Positions 32,738 to 43,740 of a stretch of 64,000 nt of DNA are shown in pieces; position 1 is the first letter of the stretch; the number at the start of each line of letters is the position of its first letter. The translations under genes were made by a program, and so were the position numbers. The stretch covers positions 1 through 64,000 of the forward strand of contig NZ_JASCIS010000031.1 of NCBI RefSeq assembly GCF_029968015.1. Reading direction: 5' to 3'. This DNA is from Streptomyces luteolus. Its GTDB lineage: Bacteria > Actinomycetota > Actinomycetes > Streptomycetales > Streptomycetaceae. A model generated the notes under the pieces. It was not told the origin of the DNA and searched no databases. It was given only the letters and a program-made list of their open reading frames with translations.

Positions 32738-33490
32738 GTGCAGCAGCCAGCCGAACAGCCGACCCGGCAGCCGGTCACCGTCGTCACCGGCGGCAGCCGG
32801 GGCATCGGAGCCGCGATCTGCGTGCGCCTGGCAACCGAAGGCCATGACGTCGTCATCGGCTACCGCTCCGACACCTCGGCCGCCAAGGAGGTCGCCGAGG
32901 CCGTCACCGCCCAGGGCCGCCGCTGCCTGACCGTACGCGTCGACACCGCCGACGAGGCCGACGTCGACCACCTCTTCGCCGCCGCCCGGCAACTCGGTCC
33001 GGTCACCGGACTGGTCAACAACGCGGGCGTCAGCGGACCCAACGGCCCCCTCGTCGAGGCCGACGCGGAGGGCATGCGCCATGCCCTGGACGTCAACGTC
33101 CTCGGCTACCTCCTCTGCGCCCGCCGCGCCGTACGCGACATGGCACCCCGGGGGAGCGGCGCCATCGTCAACATCTCCTCGGCCGCCGCGACGCTCGGCG
33201 GGCCCGGCCAGTACGTGCACTACGCCGCGGCCAAGGCGGCCGTCGACGCGATGACCGTGGGCCTCGCCAAGGAGGTCGCGCAGGACGGCATCCGGGTCAA
33301 CTGCGTTGCGCCGGGCACGGTGTGGACCGACTTCCACGAGGATCCGCAGCGCCCCGCCAAGGTGGCCACGACCATCCCGATGGGCCGCGCCGGCCGCCCC
33401 GACGAGATCACCGGCGCCGTCTCCTGGCTCCTCTCCGACGACGCCTCGTACGCGACCGGAGCCGTGGTGCGCGTGGCGGGCGGACTCTGA
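32738..33490 (+). CDS. Short-chain dehydrogenase/reductase
   Basis: The 250-residue classical SDR has the cofactor motif TGGSRGIGAAI at about 18-28, NNAG at about 90-93, catalytic Ser in NISSAAA, and Tyr-x-x-x-Lys in YAAAK. It resembles FabG-like 3-oxoacyl-ACP or glucose dehydrogenases; the basic residue after the second strand (YRSD) suggests NADP(H). The substrate is unknown. The GTG start has GGAGG 7 nt upstream, and a 25-bp palindrome covers the leader. It stands alone as a transcription unit. Confidence 0.88.
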   Translation: MQQPAEQPTRQPVTVVTGGSRGIGAAICVRLATEGHDVVIGYRSDTSAAKEVAEAVTAQGRRCLTVRVDTADEADVDHLFAAARQLGPVTGLVNNAGVSGPNGPLVEADAEGMRHALDVNVLGYLLCARRAVRDMAPRGSGAIVNISSAAATLGGPGQYVHYAAAKAAVDAMTVGLAKEVAQDGIRVNCVAPGTVWTDFHEDPQRPAKVATTIPMGRAGRPDEITGAVSWLLSDDASYATGAVVRVAGGL

Positions 33491-33499
33491 CGGCCCGAG

Positions 33500-33563
33500 C
33501 CAGGCCCGAGTCCCGCCAGGCCCGAGTCTCACCAGGCCCGGGTCTCACCAGGCCCGGGTGTTG
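33500..33563. repeat. Four 16-nt tandem units between convergent genes
   Basis: The unit is CCAGGCCCGAGTCTCA with small changes, at 33,500, 33,516, 33,532 and 33,548. It covers the stop codon and last codons of the PNPOx-like gene. Confidence 0.9.
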
Positions 33564-34237
33564 CTCCGCGCCACGACTTGTGGGGGCGGCTGCACGCCGG
33601 ACGGCAGCAGAGGGTCGGGCTCCGGTTCGCCCCAGTGGCTGTGCAGCGGCAGGACACCGGCCCAGATGCCGAGGGCCGCGTCCGGGCTGTCACCGTCGTC
33701 CGGCCCGCCCGTGCGGATCTTCACCGAGGCCTCGTCCAGGCTCAGGGCGAGCAGCGCGGTGGCGGCCGGCTCCTTGCGGTTCGGGCGGCGCGCGTACTCC
33801 CACTGGCCGGGCGTCGCGTGCTCGGTCAGCAGGCGCAGCCCGGCCGACTTCTCGTCCGGGTCCGTGACCGGGCGGGGTACGCCGTAGACCATCGCGCAGC
33901 GGTAGTTCACCCCGTGCTCGAACACGGATCGGGCCAGGACCAGGCCGTCCACGTGCGTGACGGTGACGCACACCATGGCCTCCGGCGCGGCGACCAGGCT
34001 GCGGCTCGCGACCGAACCGTGGAAGTAGAGGTGCCGGCCGTCGCTGCCGTACACGGTGGGCACGACCATCGGGACCCCGTCGAGGACGACACCGAGATGG
34101 CAGACGAACCCCGCGTCGAGGATCGCGTTCAGCTCCGCGCGGTCGAGACTTCCCTGCTCCCGCAGGCGCCGATGCCGGGTCCGGTCCGTTCGCGGGAGCT
34201 CGGCCGGGAGTGCTGCGGGGAGCTGGTGTTCTGCCAT
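33545..34237 (-). CDS. Pyridoxamine 5'-phosphate oxidase-like flavoprotein
   Basis: The 230-residue protein has the split-barrel FMN-binding fold: LDAGFVCHLGVVLDGVPMVV followed by YGSDGRHLYFHGSVASRSL and the dimer segment GVNYRCAMVYG. Family members bind FMN or F420 and reduce or degrade small molecules; many are uncharacterised. The ATG at 34,237 follows GGATG closely; an ATG 9 nt upstream is possible. Its stop codon lies inside a 16-nt tandem array. Confidence 0.8.
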   Translation of the reverse strand: MAEHQLPAALPAELPRTDRTRHRRLREQGSLDRAELNAILDAGFVCHLGVVLDGVPMVVPTVYGSDGRHLYFHGSVASRSLVAAPEAMVCVTVTHVDGLVLARSVFEHGVNYRCAMVYGVPRPVTDPDEKSAGLRLLTEHATPGQWEYARRPNRKEPAATALLALSLDEASVKIRTGGPDDGDSPDAALGIWAGVLPLHSHWGEPEPDPLLPSGVQPPPQVVARSNTRAW

Positions 34238-34357
34238 GACATCCATCCGAAGTCGTAAGAGGAACCTCTCGCGTCTGCAGACGATATCCGCCGTACACGT
34301 GCTTGAGTACTTCGAAATTCGTTGTCTACGTCCAGCCTTGAAGCGGAAATCGACAGG

Positions 34358-35752
34358 TCAGCGTCGTACGGCCGTCACCGCCACCCGCGCCCCCGGCACC
34401 GCCCACACCCAGGCCCTGCCCCCGCGCTGGACCACGACGGCCCCGCCCCGGGCCGTGACGCGCCAGTCGTCGGAGGGGAGGGACAGTTCGGTGAGGTGGG
34501 AGCGCCGTGCCGCGTCGTACGTCAGCCGATACGTGCCCGTCGCGGGGTCGTACGAGGAGGACCTGACGGTGCCCGCGACGGCCTCCGCGTACGGCTCCGC
34601 CGTGAGTTCCTTGTTCGTACGGAAGGCGCCGGACTCGTCCACGGCGCAGTACCCGCCGCCGTAGCACCACACATAGCCCGCCCAGCCGGAGCTGTAGCGG
34701 CCGAGGGAGGACATGGCGTCGCGGTAGAAGCGGTCCATGTTCGGCAGGGAGTTGTTGAGCGGGCCCCATTCGCCCACGACCACCGGGACCCCGTACTGCT
34801 TCGGGTACCGCGTGACGGCCCGCTCGTACGCCTCGATCCAGCCCGCCGACGGGTCGTAGTCGGCGCCGCCCTCCATCGCGGTGTTGTAGAAGTGCGGCGC
34901 GTACACCACCTTCTCGTCGTCGATGCGGCCGAGTCCGGTCGGGACGCCCTCGCCGACGATCGGGGTCGGCTCGACGAAGACCCAGTTGTCGTCGTCCACC
35001 GAACGGATCGCGTCGGCGAGGCGGTTGTACATCGGGGTGAGGTGCTCGCGTTCGATACGCCGGGCGGCGTCGGGGAGTTGCTCGCCGGGGCGGAGCTCTC
35101 CCATCGGCTCGTTGATCAGGTCGTAGCCGAACACGGCCGGGTGGTCGGCGAAGCGGGTCGCGAGCACCCGCCACATCCGGGCCTGGGCGCGCCGCAGGTC
35201 CTCGTCCTCGTAGAGATGCGTGAACGCGCGCTGCACGGCCGGCTGGAAGTACTCCGAGAACCAGTCCTCCGGGTTGGGCTCGAAGGGCAGGCCGTCCGTT
35301 CTGGTGGCCCATTCGGGCATGCCGCGGTGCCCGAAGGCGGGCCCGAACACGTCCTGGTGCGCGTCGAGGAGGACGCGTACGTCGTGCCGCTCCGCCCAGT
35401 CCAGGATCCGCTCGATCTTTTGCAGGTAGGAGCGGCTGTAGTGGCCCCGGCGGGGTTCGAGGTCGTCCCAGAACACCAGCAGACGGGCGAAGTTGAAGCC
35501 CTTGGCCCGCATGTCGCGGAAGTGCTTCTCCTCGATCGCGGAGAGGGCCGCGTCGCCCCGGTTCGCCTTGTCCTCGACGTTCCAGCCGCGCAGCGTGAGC
35601 GTACGGCCGCGCTCGTCGGTGAGCGCGGGGATCGTGGAACGCGGACTCGCGGAACGCGCGGCGGCGTCGTCGGCGTGGGCGGCCGGGACGGGGAGGAGAA
35701 GGACGGCTGTCAGCGCGGCGGCCAGGGAGGCGACGAGGGTTCTGCGCAGCAA
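34358..35752 (-). CDS. Secreted GH5 glycosidase, endoglycosylceramidase-like
   Basis: The 464-residue exported enzyme has a signal peptide of about 28 residues (LAAALTAVLLLPVPAAHA). The GH5 catalytic glutamates are in YDLINEP (acid/base) and VVVGEWG (nucleophile). Segments such as FNFARLLVFWDDLEPRRG and LLDAHQDVFGPAFGHRG are those of the endoglycoceramidase-like GH5 branch. A C-terminal beta-domain of about 90 residues follows. It may release glycans from glycolipids or act on plant glucosides. The start codon is TTG with a GGAG 6 nt upstream. Confidence 0.85.
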   Translation of the reverse strand: MLRRTLVASLAAALTAVLLLPVPAAHADDAAARSASPRSTIPALTDERGRTLTLRGWNVEDKANRGDAALSAIEEKHFRDMRAKGFNFARLLVFWDDLEPRRGHYSRSYLQKIERILDWAERHDVRVLLDAHQDVFGPAFGHRGMPEWATRTDGLPFEPNPEDWFSEYFQPAVQRAFTHLYEDEDLRRAQARMWRVLATRFADHPAVFGYDLINEPMGELRPGEQLPDAARRIEREHLTPMYNRLADAIRSVDDDNWVFVEPTPIVGEGVPTGLGRIDDEKVVYAPHFYNTAMEGGADYDPSAGWIEAYERAVTRYPKQYGVPVVVGEWGPLNNSLPNMDRFYRDAMSSLGRYSSGWAGYVWCYGGGYCAVDESGAFRTNKELTAEPYAEAVAGTVRSSSYDPATGTYRLTYDAARRSHLTELSLPSDDWRVTARGGAVVVQRGGRAWVWAVPGARVAVTAVRR

Positions 35753-35885
35753 GCGGGGCTCCAGGTGGTCAAGTTGCCCAGAGGGAACGGGAGTTGGTCA
35801 CCCGTGGTTCTACTCGTTGGTACGGAAGATGGGAATGGGCGGGGCGCGGCAACCCGGCGGGCGTACGGGCGGGGGACCGGCGCTG

Positions 35886-36980
35886 TCAGCGGGTGGCGCG
35901 GAGCTGGAGCAGATACGTCGCCGTCAGCGCCACCGCACGCTCGCCGTCGTGCGACAACTCCTCCAGGGCGCGGGTCGCCCGGTCCCCGGGAATGTCCGCG
36001 AGGGCCTGGGTGAGCCGTCCGCGCGCGGGTGCCGCCGTGGCGTCGTCGGCGAGACGGTCGACGAGTGCGGTCGCGATCCGGTCCGCCGTCGCCGTGTCGC
36101 TCGCGAGGGCGGCGAGGACGTCGGCCGCGTCGGTGTCGTTCCTGCCCGCCACGACCATGTCCACCAGCGTCGGGACCACCTCGGGCACCCCGCGCGTGCC
36201 GAGCGCCAGCGCCGCGTGCCCGCGGACCACGACGTCCGCGTTGCCGAGCGCCTCCCGCAGCCGCGCGGTGGCCCCGTCGCCGGGCAGCTCGGCGAGCGAC
36301 TGCACGGCCCGCTCCCGTACGGCGGCGAGGGGCGAGCCCAGGCCCTCCGCGAGGAGAGCGGGCACGCCGGGGCCCGCGCCCGCGCCCTCGGCCATGCCCT
36401 GGCCCTCTCCTCGGCCTTCTCCCGCGCCTTCACCCGCGCGTTCTCCCGCGCGTTCACCCGCGTCCGAGTGGGCGAGGGCCCAGCGCAGCGCCCCGGCGAC
36501 GTTCGGGTCCGCCTCGTTCAGGGCCGCCTCGACCAGGGCCTCCACCGGAACCGGAACCTCGTCCACGGCGGAGAGCGCGGCGCGCTGACGCGTCTCCGTG
36601 TGCTGCGACCCGAGCGCCTGGAGCAGGGAGACGACCTGCAGCACCTCCTCCCACCCGCCCGGCTCCGCGGCGTCGATCCGGCGCAGCCGGGTGAGCAACT
36701 CGGTCTCGGCGGCGATGCGTTCACGCGTCTGCCGGATCAGGTCGTCGACGAGGGCGGACGGCGTGAACCCCGGATCGTCGAGGGCGCGCCCGATCTCGCG
36801 CAGGGACATCCCGAGCGAACGCAGGCTCTCCACGTGGAAGATCCGCCGGATGTCGTCCCCGGAGTACTCCCGGTAGCCCGAGCTCGTCCGCCCCGTCGGC
36901 CGCACCAGGCCCAGCGACTCGTAGTGCCTGAGCATGCGCGCACTGACGCCGGAGCGCCGGGCGACCTCGCCGATCAGCAT
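35886..36980 (-). CDS. MerR-family regulator fused to HEAT repeats
   Basis: This 364-residue protein begins with a MerR winged helix (about 1-70; SGVSARMLRHYESLGLVRPT) and a dimerisation helix (about 75-125). The rest is HEAT-like helical repeats, for example AAVRERAVQSLAELPGDG, and VVRGHAALALGTRGV later. Residues 173-205 are a low-complexity Gly/Ala/Glu/Arg linker encoded by short repeats. MerR fused to HEAT repeats is an actinobacterial type with unknown signal; the repeats probably bind a protein rather than a small ligand. The ATG at 36,980 is placed by homology. A HEAT-only gene precedes it. Confidence 0.85.
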   Translation of the reverse strand: MLIGEVARRSGVSARMLRHYESLGLVRPTGRTSSGYREYSGDDIRRIFHVESLRSLGMSLREIGRALDDPGFTPSALVDDLIRQTRERIAAETELLTRLRRIDAAEPGGWEEVLQVVSLLQALGSQHTETRQRAALSAVDEVPVPVEALVEAALNEADPNVAGALRWALAHSDAGERAGERAGEGAGEGRGEGQGMAEGAGAGPGVPALLAEGLGSPLAAVRERAVQSLAELPGDGATARLREALGNADVVVRGHAALALGTRGVPEVVPTLVDMVVAGRNDTDAADVLAALASDTATADRIATALVDRLADDATAAPARGRLTQALADIPGDRATRALEELSHDGERAVALTATYLLQLRATR

Positions 36981-37088
36981 GCGCTGGATCCTTCCTGGGG
37001 CTGGTGTGCGCCGGACGGGCTGAATCTCACGGTGCCGGGCGGCGTCGGTTGCGGGACGGGGCCGGTGCGGGGCGGCGCCCGGCAGCAC

Positions 37089-37739
37089 CTACTCCAGCAC
37101 TCGTACCCGCTTCGCCTCCTCGATCGCGAACTCGAACCCGGTGTCAGGGTCGTGCAGCAGCCGCTCCGTGGCGAGCGCGTGGGTGCGCACCCCCGGGTCG
37201 GTGGCCGCCGCGGCCGTACGCAGCACCGGAACGATCAGCTCGCCCAGGGCGATCAGCGCCCGGCTGAGGCTCAGCTGCGTCTCCCGGTCACCGCGCCCCA
37301 GCTGCGTCGCGAGCACGGCGGCAAGCCCGGCCTCCTCGCCCTCCGGTACGAGCAGGACCGCGGCCCGCCAGGCGCTCCGGGCCACCTCGTCCTCGGGATC
37401 GGCGAGGAGCGCCGGGGTGATCGCCGGCCAGGCGCTGCGGTCCCCGATCTTGGACAGCGTGTGCAGGGCCTGACTCCGGGCCTGCACACGCTCCGAGCGG
37501 ACCTCCCGGAGCAGCTCGGGCAGCGTCAGGTCCACCGGGTGGCGGGTGAGCGCCCAGGTCAGCATGTCGCGGACGAAGAACTCCGGCTCGACCGCGCAGC
37601 GCTCGACCAGCTTGCCGACGAACCGCGGGTCCGGCTCCGTACCGACCGCCATCGCCGCCCGCAGCCGCACCGACGCACGGCCGTCCGCCAGGCCCGCCGT
37701 CGCGGCCGCCGCATCCCCGCCCAGGGTCTCCATGGTCAT
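37089..37739 (-). CDS. HEAT-repeat protein
   Basis: The 216-residue protein consists of about five HEAT-like helical pairs (e.g. SVRLRAAMAVG, RSQALHTLSKIGDR, ETQLSLSRALIALGE). No catalytic motif is seen. It lies 108 bp upstream of the MerR-HEAT gene in the same direction and shares its repeat type, so the two may interact or have arisen from one gene. The start at 37,739 has GAGGAGG 8 nt upstream. Confidence 0.8.
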   Translation of the reverse strand: MTMETLGGDAAAATAGLADGRASVRLRAAMAVGTEPDPRFVGKLVERCAVEPEFFVRDMLTWALTRHPVDLTLPELLREVRSERVQARSQALHTLSKIGDRSAWPAITPALLADPEDEVARSAWRAAVLLVPEGEEAGLAAVLATQLGRGDRETQLSLSRALIALGELIVPVLRTAAAATDPGVRTHALATERLLHDPDTGFEFAIEEAKRVRVLE

Positions 37740-37966
37740 CGGGACCACCTCCTCGACCAGGAGTCAAGGGCTTGTCACGGTGTCAAGGTCAAGCGATCCC
37801 GCCCGGATAGTGCCCGGACAGCGCGCGGACCGGGCGCCGGAGGGCCGTGAGGAAGCGCGGTTACGAGGTGGAGACAGAGCCGCCACCGATACGGGACACC
37901 AGGTCAGCCGGTGCGGAACGCGCGCGGACGCGGCCGCGCGCGACCCTTTTCGTCGCAGGTGACCCC

Positions 37967-37995
37967 TTGACCGCCGTACCCCAAAGGTTTAACTT
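37967..37995 (+). promoter_or_regulatory. Candidate promoter of the xdh operon
   Basis: TTGACC (37,967-37,972), a 17-bp spacer and TAACTT (37,990-37,995) fit a housekeeping sigma-factor promoter. It is followed by a strong ribosome-binding site and small ORF at 38,041 and then xdhA. The 230 bp before it (37,740-37,966) contain no gene that I can support. Confidence 0.5.
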
Positions 37996-38040
37996 GCGGT
38001 AGCAGTAGATGCACGATCGCCGAAAGGAGGCGACCAGCGG

Positions 38041-38118
38041 ATGAACACCAACTCCGACCTCGGCCGCCTCGCCCAGCTCACGGTCTGGGTGCCTGGCCGG
38101 ATCGCGCACGGCTGCTGA
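38041..38118 (+). CDS. Small leader ORF (25 aa) upstream of xdhA
   Basis: A 25-codon ORF starts MNTNSDLGRLAQLTVW and ends His-Gly-Cys. It has an AAGGAGG ribosome-binding site 10 nt before the ATG, stronger than that of xdhA. It lies 45 nt after a candidate -10 box and 221 nt before xdhA. Its size and place suit a leader peptide or small regulatory protein, but I know no homologue. It is too short for confidence from codon use alone. Confidence 0.45.
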   Translation: MNTNSDLGRLAQLTVWVPGRIAHGC

Positions 38119-38339
38119 ACCCGCCGTTCTGACGGGCCGCTTCACGGCACCGTCCCCCGGGTTTCCCCTCACATCCCTCTCCCGTCACACCTGCCGGTAT
38201 TGCCTTGCCTTCCGGTACGTCGATGACGCATGCCGTAGTGCGCCCGCCCCAGCTCGCGCGGAGCGTCCGAACACAGAAAGCTGCCGACCTTGGCGAACAC
38301 GATGAACCAGCCGATCGCGCACCGAACCGAGGGCCTGTC

Positions 38340-39820
38340 ATGACGGCGGCACGGATCACGGTCAACGGCACCGAGACGCCCCTCGCCCCGGCTGCGCCCC
38401 ACACCACCGTTCTCGACTTCCTGCGTGACCGCGGCCTCACCGGCACCAAGGAAGGCTGCGCCGAGGGCGAATGCGGCGCCTGTTCGGTCCTGGTGGCCCG
38501 GCCCGGCGTGGACAAGCCCACCGACTGGGTCGCGGTCAACGCCTGCCTGGTCCCGGCCGCCGCCCTCGACGGCCAGGAGGTCGTCACCTCCGAAGGCCTC
38601 GCCACCATCGGCGAGCCCGGCACGGCACCTGAACTGCACCCCGTACAGCAGGAGATGGCCGTCCGCGGCGGCTCCCAGTGCGGGTACTGCACCCCGGGCT
38701 TCGTCTGCAGCATGGCCGCCGAGTACTACCGGTCGGACCGCTGCGAGCACGCGGAGACGGAGGCCGGAGCCGCCGACGGCACCGACGGCGCCGACCACGA
38801 GCACGGCCCCAACGGCTTCGACCTGCACGCCCTGAGCGGCAACCTCTGCCGCTGCACCGGCTACCGGCCGATCCGCGACGCCGCGTTCGCCGTCGGCGAG
38901 CCCACCGACGAGGACCCGCTCGCACAGCGCCGCGAGCAGGCCCCGCCCGCGCCGGCAGCCACCGAGTACACCCAGGACGAGTCCGTCTTCGTACGGAAGA
39001 ACACCCTCGCCGAGACCCTGCAGGTGCTGCGCGAGCGGCCCGACGCGGTGGTCGTGGCCGGGTCCACGGACTGGGGCGTCGAGGTCAACATCCGCTCCCG
39101 CAGGGCGAGTTGCGTCGTCGGCCTGGACCGGCTCCCCGAACTGCGGGAGCTGCGCGTCGAGTCCGACCACATCGAGCTCGGGGCCGCGCTCACGCTCACC
39201 GAGATCGAGCGCCGCCTCGACGGTGAAGTCCCGCTGCTCGCCGAGCTGTTCCCGCAGTTCGCGTCCCGGCTGATCCGCAACGGCGCCACCCTCGGCGGCA
39301 ACCTGGGTACCGGCTCGCCCATCGGTGACAGCCCGCCGGTGCTGCTCGCCCTGGAGGCGTCGCTCGTGCTCGCCGACGCCGACGGTGAGCGGGAAGTGCC
39401 GCTCGCCGACTACTTCACCGGTTACCGGCAGAGCGTGCGCCGTCCCGGTGAGCTGATCCGGGCGGTGCGCATCCCGCGCCCGCTCTCGCCGGTCACCGGC
39501 TTCCACAAGATCGCCAAGCGTCGCTTCGACGACATCTCCAGCGTCGCGGTCGCCTTCGCCCTCGACATCGAGGACGGGATCGTCCGCAAGGCCCGCATCG
39601 GCCTGGGCGGCGTGGCCGCCACCCCGATCCGGGCGCTTGAGACCGAGGCCGCCCTGGAGGGCAAGCCCTGGTCGGCGGAGACCGTCGACGCCGCGGCCCG
39701 AGTGCTGCGCGGTGCGGGCACGCCGATGAGTGACCATCGGGCCAGTGCCATCTACCGTTCCGCGATGCTCGGCCAGAGCCTGCTGAAGTTGCACGCACAG
39801 ACCACCGAGGCGGTGTCGTC

Positions 39821-39824
<4 letters not shown>
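38340..39824 (+). CDS. xdhA: Xanthine dehydrogenase, Fe-S and FAD subunit
   Basis: This 494-residue subunit carries two [2Fe-2S] clusters (Cys40, 45, 48 and 69 in GCAEGECGACS; Cys114, 117, 170 and 172 in QCGYCTPGF and LCRCTGY) and an FAD domain from about 215 to 490 (NGATLGGNLGTGSPIGDSPP). It passes electrons from the Mo subunit to NAD+. Between the halves of the second cluster region is an acidic, His/Asp-rich insert (about 133-160) that shorter homologues lack. The ATG at 38,340 has GAGGG nearby. The frame stays open upstream to 38,205 without a better start. It overlaps xdhB by 4 nt. Confidence 0.92.
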
Positions 39825-43020
<3,196 letters not shown>

Positions 43021-43022
<2 letters not shown>

Positions 43023-43041
43023 CACCGCCTCGGGCGGTGTC
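43021..43041 (+). terminator. Hairpin at the xdhC stop codon
   Basis: GACACCGCC, a 3-nt loop and its complement form a 9-bp stem beginning at the stop codon. It is a probable terminator of xdhABC. Confidence 0.55.
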
Positions 43042-43164
43042 AGCCCCGGGTCGGCCCCGGTCAGCTCCGGGTCAGCTCCGGGTCGGCCCCGGTCAGCCCC
43101 GGGTCGGCCCCGGTCAGCCCCGGTCAGCCCCGGTCAGTTCCGGTCAGCCCCGGTCGGCCCGGTC
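43040..43164. repeat. Array of 10-11-nt CAGCCCCGGT units after xdhC
   Basis: About twelve irregular units alternate GGTCAGCYCC and GGGTCGGCCCC. The array includes the stop codon of the decayed convergent gene at 43,134. It is the least regular of the tandem arrays in the window. Confidence 0.85.
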
Positions 43165-43740
43165 ACCCTCGATCCGCCTTCGTGCAGGTCGCCAGGGCCC
43201 CCGCCTCGTGGTGCGGGCGCCCGGCGGGGAGCCGTCAGCGACGCGGGACGGTTCGGCACGGCCTGCCGGAACGTCGGCCGATGGCTGCCGTCCTCGGCGC
43301 GCCAGGTGCCGAGGAAGCGCTCGCCGAGCCGCTTGTGGACGGTGCGCTGCTCGCCGAAGCCCTGCCCGGCATGCCAGTCGAGTGTCGTACGGCTGTTCCA
43401 GGTCTTCGTCGAGAACGCCGCCGACCGCCCGTCGCCCGCGACCCGGACCCGGTCCCAGCCGTCCCAGTCCTTGGAGACGTGGGTGTCCCAGGCACCGAAC
43501 TCCCCGGTGCCGACGGCCGCGGCGGACTCCGTCGGCGGCTCACCGTCGCGACCCGGTGCCCGTCGCCCCAGCTCGACGACCGCCTCGTCGTCAGTCCTTC
43601 ACGATTCGGGACGCGTCGGCCCCCGTCCCACACCCGGTGACACCGCCCACGGCCACGAGTGCCGCGGCGCCCCCCGACCCCTCACCCGAACGGCTCGCCA
43701 AGGGGACAGCCGCCGGGGCAGGACCTTCACTGGGAGGCAT
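43134..43740 (-). pseudogene. Frameshifted lipoprotein-like gene
   Basis: From an ATG at 43,740 the minus strand reads a short signal-like segment ending in a lipobox (LVAVGGVTGCGTGADAS) and then a stop at 43,591. Shifting one base, an open frame without any start codon continues: AWDTHVSKDWDGWDRVRVAG, later WNSRTTLDWHAGQGFGEQ and TVHKRLGERFLGTWRAEDG, to a stop at 43,134. The composition (Trp- and His-rich, ordered) is unlike a random shadow frame. One base inserted or lost near 43,595-43,605 would join the parts into a secreted lipoprotein of about 200 residues. The family is not recognised. A sequencing error is possible. Confidence 0.5.

Noticed and set aside
37861..38172. A 103-codon minus-strand frame upstream of xdhA
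   Set aside because: It covers the xdh promoter and leader ORF, has no ribosome-binding site and shows no domain.
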